Notes: a model not told the origin generated them from the sequence alone. A stretch of DNA of 5,092 bases from Actinomycetota bacterium (GCA_019348445.1 JAHWJK010000117.1:1-5092); one strand, 5' to 3'; counted from the first letter of the stretch, positions 1 to 5,092 are shown. Numbers and translations: made by a program.

Positions 1-279
1 GCCGCGGCGATGCAGATGGCACAGGAGATCGCGGAGCGGCCCGGCATCGACTGGGTCGTCAACACCGCCGTCACGCTCGCGAACGTGGCGGCCACCAAGC
101 TCCAGGTCGGTGATCCCGCCGACGCGCAGCTGTGCATCGATGCGCTGGCGGGCATCCTGAACTCGACGCCGGGACGGCTTCAGGACGCGGAAGCGCCGTT
201 GAAACAAACTCTGGCGCAATTGCAGATGGCCTACGCGCAGCGGTCGGTTCCTCCGCCGGCTCCGGGCGCGCAAGCCTGA
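1..279 (+). CDS. DUF1844-like small helical protein, C-terminal part (5' end outside window)
   Basis: The frame is open from the first base (Ala-Ala-Ala-Met...) to a TGA at 277-279, giving at least 92 residues. The true start may lie upstream; ATG codons at 10 and 16 are also possible, but too little upstream sequence is present to judge a ribosome binding site. The visible protein has two helical stretches: one around IDWVVNTAVTLANVAATKLQVG, and one around ADAQLCIDALAGILNSTPG followed by LKQTLAQLQMAYAQ. It ends in a Pro/Ala-rich tail. The pattern 'x-IDxLaxLxxxTxGxLxxxExxLxxxLxxLxxxY' resembles DUF1844, a family of small proteins of unknown function. This assignment is by eye. No signal peptide or membrane segment is evident in the part seen. 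It converges on the cold-shock gene and shares a terminator hairpin with it. It has no evident link to riboflavin synthesis. Confidence 0.6.
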   Translation, partial: AAAMQMAQEIAERPGIDWVVNTAVTLANVAATKLQVGDPADAQLCIDALAGILNSTPGRLQDAEAPLKQTLAQLQMAYAQRSVPPPAPGAQA

Positions 280-293
280 AGGTCGAGCATTGA

Positions 294-322
294 AAAGGCC
301 CCCGGTTTTACCGGGGGCCTTT
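294..322. terminator. Bidirectional intrinsic terminator between convergent genes
   Basis: A perfect 12-bp inverted repeat (AAAGGCCCCCGG / CCGGGGGCCTTT) encloses a 5-nt loop, TTTTA. It lies 15 bp after the stop of the left-hand plus-strand gene and 17 bp before the stop codon of the minus-strand cold-shock gene. The stem is GC-rich at the loop side and ends in A/T pairs, so both strands finish the hairpin with a short T run: TTT on plus and TTTT on minus. The runs are short for a strong intrinsic terminator, but position and symmetry fit a shared bidirectional terminator. It is the only clear terminator in the window. Confidence 0.85.
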
Positions 323-338
323 GTGAGTTCGCCTGTTT

Positions 339-539
339 TTAGACGGGACGTACGTTCGACGCCTGCTTGCCTTTCGGACCGTCCGTTACCTCGAACTCGA
401 CGGTCTGACCTTCCTGGAGGGACTTGTACCCCTCGGACTGGATGGCGGTGAAGTGGACGAACACGTCCTCGCCGTCGGGCTGCGAGATGAAGCCGTAGCC
501 CTTCTCGTTGCTGAACCACTTAACGGTGCCTTCTGCCAC
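339..539 (-). CDS. csp: Cold-shock domain protein (CspA family)
   Basis: This is a 66-residue protein made of a single cold-shock (OB-fold) domain, the normal length for the family. Such proteins bind single-stranded RNA and DNA in the cytoplasm and act as RNA chaperones. Visible hallmarks are the N-terminal EGTVKWF strand, RNP1 as KGYGFI (about residues 13-18), RNP2 as VFVHF (about 26-30), and the C-terminal GPKGKQASNVRPV strand. The chosen start is the GTG at 539-537, which gives MAEGTVKWF, the usual family N-terminus. A purine-rich AGGAAG sits at 550-545, about 5-7 nt upstream. A second in-frame GTG at 545-543 would add only two residues and has its own AAGGAA (556-551), so the exact start is uncertain by two codons. 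The frame stays open further upstream, but the residues there do not look like a cold-shock protein. It ends 17 bp from a terminator hairpin and lies 135 bp downstream of hisG on the same strand. The paralogue (CspA, CspB and so on) cannot be told from sequence alone. Confidence 0.95.
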   Translation of the reverse strand: MAEGTVKWFSNEKGYGFISQPDGEDVFVHFTAIQSEGYKSLQEGQTVEFEVTDGPKGKQASNVRPV

Positions 540-544
540 TACCA

Positions 545-556
545 CTTCCTTTCCTT
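545..556 (-). promoter_or_regulatory. Tandem Shine-Dalgarno sequence of csp
   Basis: The mRNA-sense sequence AAGGAAAGGAAG contains two consecutive purine-rich SD-like cores. The right-hand core (550-545) is best spaced for the GTG at 539. The left-hand core (556-551) is spaced for the alternative GTG at 545. Strong initiation is expected for an abundant cold-shock protein. Which GTG is used is decided here only by the family consensus N-terminus. Confidence 0.6.
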
Positions 557-587
557 GCTGGCGGGAGTGTGTGAGAACTACCTCACG

Positions 588-647
588 CGTCAACCCCCCG
601 CCCCAGAACAACGCTCCGCACGCTAGCACACACCACCGCCGTGTCCA
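588..647 (-). promoter_or_regulatory. Candidate promoter region for csp (weak evidence)
   Basis: The 135-bp gap between hisG and csp contains two possible sigma-70-type arrangements on the minus strand. One is TGGACA (647-642), a 16-bp spacer and TAGCGT (625-620), which fits the loose TAnnnT -10 seen in high-GC bacteria. It would leave a leader of about 75 nt. The other is a good -35 hexamer, TTGACG (593-588), with only a poor -10 (CACACT, about 571-566). Downstream of the first, GTGAG and CTCAC (586-582 and 575-571) can form a small 5-bp hairpin in the leader. These are motif matches only, and GC-rich sequence gives many chance hits. No terminator for the upstream operon is seen in this gap, so read-through from hisG is also possible. 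Confidence 0.3.
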
Positions 648-674
648 GGGTTTGAAAACACGCCGAAAACGTTG

Positions 675-1550
675 CTACGGCACGATCTTCGAGACCGGCA
701 ACTCGACTATGTCGCTTGCACCGGCGCTCTTGAGTTGGGGGATCAGGAGATTGATCTCGTTCTTCGCGACGATCGTTTCGACCGCGAAGTAATCGCTCTG
801 CGACAACTGCGACACCGTCGGTGCGCGCATCGCCGGAAGGAGGTCGACGACGGCATCGAGATTCTCCTTGGCCACGTTCAGCTTCACGAGAACGCGGCCG
901 CGGGCATCGATCGCGCCCCGAAGAAGGATCTTGAGCTCGTCGATCGCCTGACGCTTCGCCGGATCCTGATACGTGTTGTTGTTCGCGATCAGGTGCGTGC
1001 GAGACTCCATGATCACGTCGATGATGCGCATACCGTGACGCCGCAATGTCGAACCCGTTTCGGTCAGGTCGACGATGGCATCGACGATGTCGGGGACCTT
1101 CGCTTCGGTCGCGCCGTAAGAAAGAAACACCTTGACGGGGATGCCGAGCCTCTCGAAATAAGCCTTCGTCAGGTTCGGAAGCTCGGTCGATATCCGCGAG
1201 TCCGGCTTTATCTGCTCCGCGGTCGTGATCCCGGCCGCTTCCGGCACCGCCACCACGATCTTCACGGGGAGATCCGTCTGTTTCGAGTATTCGAGAGCCG
1301 TGACCTTGACGACGTCGGCACCCGTCTCCGCGATCCAGTCCTCGCCCGTGACGCCGATGTCGAAGAAGCCGTCCTCGACATAGGTAGGGATCTCCTGAGG
1401 GCGGAGGATCGACACGGACAGGATCCTTGGATCCTCGATGTTGCCGTGGTAGTCGCGTTCCGAACCGCGGAACAGCTTCAGGTCGGCAGCTTCAAAGATC
1501 TCGAACGTCGCGCGCTCGAGCGAGCCTTTCGGTAGCACCAGCTTGAGCAT
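675..1550 (-). CDS. hisG: ATP phosphoribosyltransferase, long form (HisG-L)
   Basis: This cytoplasmic enzyme catalyses the first committed step of histidine synthesis: ATP + PRPP to N1-(5-phosphoribosyl)-ATP + PPi. At 291 residues it is the long form, with its own C-terminal regulatory domain, so it should not need the HisZ partner of short HisG. The N-terminus MLKLVLPKGSLERATFEIFEAA is typical. The catalytic part runs to about residue 210 and carries the PRPP-binding signature VDAIVDLTETGSTL (about 156-169). Residues about 212-291 (LVKLNVAKENLDAVVDLLPAMRAPTV... through ELPVSKIVP) match the ACT-like domain through which histidine gives feedback inhibition in long-form enzymes. The ATG at 1550-1548 overlaps the ribH TAA by one base (TAATG). 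Upstream are a GGAG at 11 nt and a closer GAG, so initiation is probably coupled to ribH translation. The much longer open frame upstream runs through ribH and is not coding. No other his gene is visible. Confidence 0.97.
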   Translation of the reverse strand: MLKLVLPKGSLERATFEIFEAADLKLFRGSERDYHGNIEDPRILSVSILRPQEIPTYVEDGFFDIGVTGEDWIAETGADVVKVTALEYSKQTDLPVKIVVAVPEAAGITTAEQIKPDSRISTELPNLTKAYFERLGIPVKVFLSYGATEAKVPDIVDAIVDLTETGSTLRRHGMRIIDVIMESRTHLIANNNTYQDPAKRQAIDELKILLRGAIDARGRVLVKLNVAKENLDAVVDLLPAMRAPTVSQLSQSDYFAVETIVAKNEINLLIPQLKSAGASDIVELPVSKIVP

Positions 1551-2035
1551 TAAAGGCTCGTCTCCGGCTTCGGCAACGCCGCGTAGAGATTCGCCATCTC
1601 GAGAGCAGCCAGGGCGGCTTCGAATCCCTTGTTGCCCATCTTCCCGCCGGCCCGATCCGCGGCTTGCGCGACGGTCTCCGTGGTGAGAACGCCGGCGGTG
1701 ATCGGGATCCCGGTCTCGAGGGCGACACGCCCGATACCGTCCATGGCGTGGCCGGCAACGAAGTCGAAGTGCGGCGTTTCGCCGCGGATCACCGCTCCGA
1801 CGCAGACGATCGCGTCCACCTCGCCCGACGAAGCTATGCGCTTCGCAGCCGCGGGGAGTTCGAACGCGCCCGGCACCCATGCGAGCGTGACGAACTCATC
1901 CGGCACACCATGACGCCTCAGGCAATCGAGCGCGCCTTCCACGAGCTGTTTCGTGATCGTTTCGTTGAACCGGCTCGCGACGACGCCGATGCGGAGGTGG
2001 CGCCCCTCGTAGGAGCCTTCGATCGTGCGAGTCAT
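1550..2035 (-). CDS. ribH: 6,7-dimethyl-8-ribityllumazine synthase
   Basis: RibH condenses 5-amino-6-ribitylaminouracil with 3,4-dihydroxy-2-butanone 4-phosphate to give the lumazine precursor of riboflavin. Family members assemble as pentamers or 60-mer icosahedral capsids. The 161-residue length is normal. Substrate-binding segments are present: SRFNETIT (21-28), where F23 stacks on the pyrimidine in relatives; VPGAFELP (54-61); GAVIRGETPHFDFV (80-93), with the presumed proton-transfer H89; and GVLTTET (115-121), followed by DRAGGKMGNKGFEAA (127-141), with phosphate-contact R128. The ATG lies in an ATGA overlap with the ribBA stop (2035-2032). GGGAG precedes it by 6 nt, so it is both coupled and provided with a good SD. 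Its C-terminus overlaps the hisG start by one base. The quaternary state cannot be read from sequence. Confidence 0.97.
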   Translation of the reverse strand: MTRTIEGSYEGRHLRIGVVASRFNETITKQLVEGALDCLRRHGVPDEFVTLAWVPGAFELPAAAKRIASSGEVDAIVCVGAVIRGETPHFDFVAGHAMDGIGRVALETGIPITAGVLTTETVAQAADRAGGKMGNKGFEAALAALEMANLYAALPKPETSL

Positions 2036-3261
2036 TCATCGCTCCCGTTCTCTGCCGCCTGGAGTGAGTCCAACAGGTGCCCCAGCTTGTCGCGCTTCGT
2101 CTCGAGGTAGCGGATGTTCTCCGGGTTGACGTCGCTCTGCAGCGGCACCCGCTCCACGATCTGGAGGCCATACCCCTCGAGACCCGCACGCTTCGTGGGG
2201 TTATTCGTCAGCAACCTCATCGTCGAGATGCCGAGGTCGACGAGGATCTGCGCTCCCACACCGTAATCGCGCGAGTCGGGCGAGAACCCGAGCTCGACGT
2301 TCGCTTCGACCGTGTCGAGTCCACCGTCCTGCAGCGCGTACGCCTCGAGTTTGTGCCGGAGGCCGATGCCGCGCCCTTCGTGGCCGCGGATATAGACGAC
2401 GACGCCTTGGCCTTCTTCGTTGATCCGCCGCATCGCTTCCGCCAGTTGCAATCCGCAGTCGCACCGGAAGCTCCCAAGCACGTCTCCGGTGAAGCACTCG
2501 GAGTGAACCCGGACGAGAACGTTGTCGCGACCGCTCGGTTCACCTTTGACGAGTGCGACGTGCGTTCGTCCATCGTGGCTCTCGTACGCGATCGCGTTGA
2601 ACGCGCCGTACGCAGTGGGGATACGCGCTTCGGTGACCCGGTGCACGAGCTTCTCCCATCGCCGGCGATACGCGATGAGGTCCGCGATCGAGATGAGCAA
2701 GAGATCGTGTTGTTGCGCGAACCGCTCCAGGTCCTCCAGGCGCGCCATCGTGCCGTCTTCGTTGACGACCTCGCACACGACGCCCGCGGGATAGAGGCCG
2801 GCCAACCGGGCGAGGTCGACCGACGCTTCGGTATGACCGGCGCGGCGTAAGACACCGCCGGCCGTGTAGCGCAACGGGAAGATGTGCCCCGGACGGGCGA
2901 GATCTGCCGCCTGCGACTGTGGATCGAGCAGCACTTCGATCGTTCGTGCTCGATCTGCGGCCGAGATCCCCGTCGTCGTGCCGTCGCGCGCGTCGACACT
3001 GATCGTGAACGCGGTTCCCATCGACTCGGAGTTCTCGGGAGACATGAGCGGCAGGTTCAGCTCCTCGAGCCGTTCGGCTTCCATCGGAACGCAGATGATC
3101 CCGGAGCAATACCGGACCATGAACCCGATGTGATCCGCGGTGACCTTCTCGGCGGCGAAGATGAGATCGCCCTCGTTCTCGCGTCCCTCGTCGTCCACGA
3201 CGATGACCATCTTGCCGGCGCGGATCTGAGCGATCGCATCGTCGATCTTTGCGAACGGCAT
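2032..3261 (-). CDS. ribBA: Bifunctional 3,4-dihydroxy-2-butanone-4-phosphate synthase / GTP cyclohydrolase II
   Basis: This 409-residue fusion catalyses both entry reactions of riboflavin synthesis. The N-terminal half (about 1-200, RibB) converts ribulose 5-phosphate to the four-carbon unit. It has DDEGRENEGDL (23-33), with an expected metal-binding Glu at 28, then RPGHIFPLRY (123-132) and GHTEASVDL (142-150) with the expected metal ligand H143. The C-terminal half (about 205-400, RibA) opens the GTP ring. It has the zinc cysteines C256, C267 and C269 in HSECFTGDVLGSFRCDCG, then GHEGRGIGLRHK (293-304), DSRDYGVGAQIL (329-340) with the presumed catalytic D329 and R331, and TNNPTKR (352-358). 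Both active sites look intact, unlike RibBA relatives with a decayed half. The ATG at 3261-3259 was chosen because GGAGG (3274-3270) sits 8 nt upstream. The in-frame ATG at 3276 lies on top of that SD and adds five atypical residues. The start overlaps the ribE stop (TGATG). The end overlaps ribH by 4 nt. Confidence 0.97.
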   Translation of the reverse strand: MPFAKIDDAIAQIRAGKMVIVVDDEGRENEGDLIFAAEKVTADHIGFMVRYCSGIICVPMEAERLEELNLPLMSPENSESMGTAFTISVDARDGTTTGISAADRARTIEVLLDPQSQAADLARPGHIFPLRYTAGGVLRRAGHTEASVDLARLAGLYPAGVVCEVVNEDGTMARLEDLERFAQQHDLLLISIADLIAYRRRWEKLVHRVTEARIPTAYGAFNAIAYESHDGRTHVALVKGEPSGRDNVLVRVHSECFTGDVLGSFRCDCGLQLAEAMRRINEEGQGVVVYIRGHEGRGIGLRHKLEAYALQDGGLDTVEANVELGFSPDSRDYGVGAQILVDLGISTMRLLTNNPTKRAGLEGYGLQIVERVPLQSDVNPENIRYLETKRDKLGHLLDSLQAAENGSDE

Positions 3262-3857
3262 CAGCGGTTCCTCCATTCGGTTAGACGTTCCACGTATTTA
3301 GCGATCACGTCGACCTCGACGTTCACGATCGATCCGGTCTTGAGCTTCCCGAGGGTCGTGGCACTCAGCGTGTGCGGGATCAACGCGACCTGAAACGTCT
3401 TCACGCCGACGTCGACGACGGTGAGCGACACACCATCGAGCGCCACCGACCCCTTCGCAACGAGATATCTAAGGAGCTCGGCCGGGGCCTCGAACCAGAT
3501 CCGACGAGCATCGTCCTCGCGCTCGATGCGCACCACCCGCGCCAGCCCGTCGACGTGGCCCTGGACGAGGTGCCCGCCGAGCCGGTCGGCGAGCCGAGCC
3601 GCTAGTTCGAGGTTGACGTTGCCGCCTCGTTTGAGGCTCCCGAGCGTGGATCGAGCGAGCGTCTCCTCGATCGCCTCGAAGCGCAGGGAGCGGCGGGACG
3701 CTTTCACGGCCGTGAGACAGACACCGTTAACCGCGACCGAATCGCCCACATGCACGTCGCGAGCAACGCGAGGCGCGTCGATCTCGAGATCCAGGGAGCC
3801 GCGCTTCTCGCGCGCACGCGAGACCGTTCCCTGTTCGACGACGATGCCGGTGAACAC
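3261..3857 (-). CDS. ribE: Riboflavin synthase, alpha subunit
   Basis: RibE dismutates two 6,7-dimethyl-8-ribityllumazine molecules into riboflavin and 5-amino-6-ribitylaminouracil, the last step of the pathway. The protein has 198 residues, near the usual length of about 200-215. It shows the expected internal duplication of two lumazine-binding barrels. The first runs from MFTGIV through GDSVAVNGVCLT (38-49). The second runs from GGHLVQGHVDG (94-104) through GSVALDGVSLT (136-146) and IPHTLSATTLG (160-170). A C-terminal helix follows (VNVEVDVIAKYVERL), used for trimer formation in relatives. The start is the GTG at 3857-3855, giving the near-invariant MFTGIV. It lies 2 nt after the ribD stop and 8 nt after a GAGG inside the last ribD codons. 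The open frame continues upstream inside ribD, but that extension is not homologous to riboflavin synthase. The naming differs by organism (ribE in Bacillus, ribC in E. coli). Confidence 0.96.
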   Translation of the reverse strand: MFTGIVVEQGTVSRAREKRGSLDLEIDAPRVARDVHVGDSVAVNGVCLTAVKASRRSLRFEAIEETLARSTLGSLKRGGNVNLELAARLADRLGGHLVQGHVDGLARVVRIEREDDARRIWFEAPAELLRYLVAKGSVALDGVSLTVVDVGVKTFQVALIPHTLSATTLGKLKTGSIVNVEVDVIAKYVERLTEWRNR

Positions 3858-3859
3858 CG

Positions 3860-4942
3860 CTAGTGCCTCACGTTCTCGTAGACGACGCGCACGTCGTTGC
3901 CGAGCCGTTCGTGCGTCACCAGACGGAAACGCCGAGCATCCGCAATCGAGGAAACGCCTATGTCTCCTATAGCGGGGCCTCCGCTGCCGACCACAACGCC
4001 GCCGTAGAAAAGTTCGAGACGGTCGACCAGATCCCGGCGCAACAGTGTCGTGGCGAGCTCTCCCCCGCCCTCGCACATGACCTCGAGCCACGATCGCCTG
4101 CCGAACTCGTCGACGAGCGCATCGAGATCGATGCCACTGTCGTCACCGCGCGGAAGTACCACGACCTCGGCGCCGGCCTCTTTCCACGCCGTCTGACGAT
4201 CGTGCGCCGCTGCGTCGGTCGTAACGACGATCACTTCGGCCCCCGCGTCGAAGACGGCTGCCGTAGGTGCCGTTCGGCCCGACGAATCGACGACGACCCG
4301 TGCCGGCTGCCGGCGCGCACGAATGTTGCGCACGGTCAACGCGGGGTCATCCGCGACGACGGTGCCCGCACCGACCATGACCGCGTCGACCTCCTGGCGC
4401 CGCGCGTGGACTACGACGCGAGCCTCTTCTTGCGTGATCCACGTCGACGATCCGTCGCGAGCCGCCAGGCGACCATCGAGCGTGAGGGCGAGCTTCAGCG
4501 TGACGAGGGGCCGTCCGGTTCGTCGCTGATGGAGGTACGCGACGTTCATATCGGCCGCCTCCTGGGCGAGAACGCCCACCGTGACCGCGACGCCATTGCT
4601 CCTCAGATAGGCGAAACCTTCACCGGCCACCCTGTCGTCGGGATCCTCGATGGCAGCAACGACCTTCTCCACACCGGCGTCGACGAGAGCCGGGGCGCAT
4701 GGAGGCGTGCGGCCGTGGTGCGCACACGGCTCGAGAGTGACGTAGCAGGTGGCGCCGCGCGCGTCCCCGGCGGCTCTCAACGCCACGGCCTCCGCGTGCG
4801 GATGTCCCGGCCCCTCGTGGGCCGCGGCGCCGATCACCTTGCCGTCGCGCACCAACACGGCCCCGACGCGCGGATTGGGCGACGTGAATTCGGGTTCGAG
4901 CGCGAGTTCGATGGCTCGCCTCATGAATGTCTCGTCGCTCAT
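3860..4942 (-). CDS. ribD: Bifunctional diaminohydroxyphosphoribosylaminopyrimidine deaminase / 5-amino-6-(5-phosphoribosylamino)uracil reductase
   Basis: RibD performs steps two and three of riboflavin synthesis: zinc-dependent deamination of the GTP-derived pyrimidine, then NADPH-dependent reduction of the ribosyl side chain. The protein has 360 residues, a normal length. The N-terminal cytidine-deaminase-like domain (about 1-143) has SPNPRVGAVLV (21-31), the catalytic HAE (49-51), and the zinc motif PCAHHGRTPPC with C73 and C82. The C-terminal reductase domain (about 145-360) begins RPLVTLKLALTLDGRLA and continues through STWIT, VGAGTVVADDPALTVR and a CEGGGELATTLL segment. Both domains look intact. 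The ATG at 4942-4940 was chosen because GGAG (4951-4948) lies 5 nt upstream and MSDETFMRRAIELA matches the family N-terminus. An upstream in-frame ATG at 4987 has no such support and lies in the riboswitch leader. This is the first gene of the operon. Its SD is embedded in a predicted switching hairpin. Confidence 0.97.
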   Translation of the reverse strand: MSDETFMRRAIELALEPEFTSPNPRVGAVLVRDGKVIGAAAHEGPGHPHAEAVALRAAGDARGATCYVTLEPCAHHGRTPPCAPALVDAGVEKVVAAIEDPDDRVAGEGFAYLRSNGVAVTVGVLAQEAADMNVAYLHQRRTGRPLVTLKLALTLDGRLAARDGSSTWITQEEARVVVHARRQEVDAVMVGAGTVVADDPALTVRNIRARRQPARVVVDSSGRTAPTAAVFDAGAEVIVVTTDAAAHDRQTAWKEAGAEVVVLPRGDDSGIDLDALVDEFGRRSWLEVMCEGGGELATTLLRRDLVDRLELFYGGVVVGSGGPAIGDIGVSSIADARRFRLVTHERLGNDVRVVYENVRH

Positions 4943-5018
4943 GCCGTCTCCATAGCCGTAACGGCCTCGACGGAGCAGAGCAGTCAACGCCCGCGCCGGC
5001 TCGGCGCGGAACGATTCC
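4943..5018 (-). promoter_or_regulatory. Expression platform between FMN aptamer and ribD (SD-sequestering hairpin and competing helices)
   Basis: In mRNA sense, CUCCGU (4975-4970) can pair with AUGGAG (4953-4948), burying the ribD SD GGAG. The loop of that hairpin contains a nested GCCG/CGGC stem (4965-4962 with 4958-4955). A competing helix pairs CUCUGCUCC (4980-4972) with GGAGAAGAG (5030-5022), the 3' strand of aptamer helix P1: eight base pairs around one A-G mismatch. Between these lie two further hairpins that overlap by four bases: GCGGAA/UUCCGC (5020-5006) and the 8-bp CCGCGCCG/CGGCGCGG (5009-4991). No stem is followed by a U tract, so transcription termination is not supported and control of translation initiation is favoured. 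The pairings are direct complementarities. The switching model is an inference. Confidence 0.65.
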
Positions 5019-5092
5019 GCCCTCTTCTCCCATCCGGACTACCGAGCGTGCTCGGATCACCGTCGGCCTCGGAATCTCACCGAGTCAGCCCG
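5019..5092 (-). ncRNA. FMN riboswitch (RFN element), 3' part; 5' part lies outside the window
   Basis: In mRNA sense the edge sequence reads GACUCGGUGAGAUUCCGAG, then GCCGACGGUGA, then a short hairpin, then UAGUCCGGAUGGGAGAAGAG. These are conserved 3' blocks of the RFN element: the P5 hairpin (CUCGG/CCGAG, 5084-5080 with 5072-5068) closing a UGAGAUU loop, the GCCGACGGU segment starting P6, and the strongly conserved AGUCCGGAUGGGAGA leading into the 3' strand of closing helix P1. P2-P4 and the 5' strand of P1 lie beyond base 5092. P6 is extended by an extra CCGAGC/GCUCGG hairpin (5055-5050 with 5047-5042), in a position where RFN elements vary in length. The element binds FMN and lowers expression of riboflavin genes in known cases. 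Its place 76 nt upstream of ribD fits exactly. Confidence 0.95.

Noticed and set aside
540..629. N-terminal extension of the cold-shock protein to an ATG at 629
   Set aside because: The added 30 residues are not cold-shock-like, and the purine-rich SD lies within them, directly before the GTG that gives the family N-terminus.
672..1535. Long plus-strand open frame of 287 codons opposite hisG
   Set aside because: It lies entirely antisense to a clear hisG. The composition is rich in Arg, Asp and His, as expected of the reverse complement of a high-GC gene, and no family is recognisable.
1551..1880. N-terminal extension of hisG to an ATG at 1880
   Set aside because: The extension overlaps ribH in another frame and reads as Arg-rich nonsense. 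The MLKLVLPKGS start at 1550 matches the HisG family exactly.
2077..2850. Plus-strand open frame of 257 codons opposite ribBA
   Set aside because: It is antisense to both intact ribBA domains, has the same Arg/Asp/Val-rich shadow composition, no SD of note and no recognisable domain.
3858..4091. N-terminal extension of ribE to an ATG at 4091
   Set aside because: The extra residues are a shadow of the ribD 3' end. Riboflavin synthase begins at MFTGIV, which is the GTG at 3857.
4943..4987. Start of ribD at an ATG at 4987
   Set aside because: It would place translation inside the riboswitch expression platform. The added residues are not conserved in RibD, whereas GGAG sits 5 nt before the ATG at 4942.
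4991..5009. The CCGCGCCG/CGGCGCGG hairpin as an intrinsic terminator of the FMN riboswitch
   Set aside because: The stem is strong but the following bases (GCGUUGACUGC in mRNA sense) contain no U tract, so intrinsic termination is unlikely.
4620..5060. Minus-strand 146-codon open frame running through the riboswitch
   Set aside because: It crosses conserved aptamer sequence and then ribD in a different frame, and its composition is Arg-rich and unlike any known protein.
1..5092. Mobile element, CRISPR array, phage or novel defence system
   Set aside because: No transposase, integrase, direct-repeat array, attachment-like repeat or unusual composition was seen. The window is ordinary metabolic sequence apart from the riboswitch leader.

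Overview
The window is a high-GC bacterial chromosomal segment, roughly 60% G+C by eye. It is dominated by one minus-strand riboflavin biosynthesis operon that continues into hisG. An actinobacterium or another high-GC lineage is suggested by the codon choice (strong G/C third positions), GTG starts and the ribH-hisG linkage. This is an inference, and the sequence does not fix the phylum. Nothing looks mobile, and there is no CRISPR array, tRNA or rRNA.

Layout, left to right. Bases 1-279 (+) hold the C-terminal part of a small helical protein resembling the DUF1844 family, cut by the window edge. Bases 294-322 form a perfect 12-bp hairpin between two convergent genes, probably a bidirectional terminator. 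Bases 339-539 (-) encode a 66-aa cold-shock protein. Bases 540-674 are its leader and promoter region. Everything further right is on the minus strand and is read from right to left: an FMN riboswitch, truncated at the right edge (about 5019-5092); a leader with alternative hairpins (4943-5018); then ribD (3860-4942), ribE (3261-3857), ribBA (2032-3261), ribH (1550-2035) and hisG (675-1550).

The four rib genes encode the enzymes from GTP and ribulose 5-phosphate to riboflavin, except the phosphatase that acts after RibD, which is usually encoded elsewhere. RibBA supplies both the GTP-derived pyrimidine and the four-carbon unit. RibD deaminates and reduces the pyrimidine, RibH joins it to the four-carbon unit to make lumazine, and RibE dismutates lumazine to riboflavin. 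The gene order is the classic ribD-ribE-ribBA-ribH order. hisG, the first enzyme of histidine synthesis, is joined to ribH by a 1-nt overlap, so a histidine gene probably sits under FMN riboswitch control. The junctions are 2-nt gap, TGATG, ATGA and TAATG, which suggests translational coupling along the whole message.

The most interesting point is the leader between the FMN aptamer and ribD. The ribD Shine-Dalgarno sequence lies in the arm of a hairpin. The strand that sequesters it can instead pair with the 3' strand of aptamer helix P1. That gives a complete candidate mechanism for translational switching, readable directly from the sequence.
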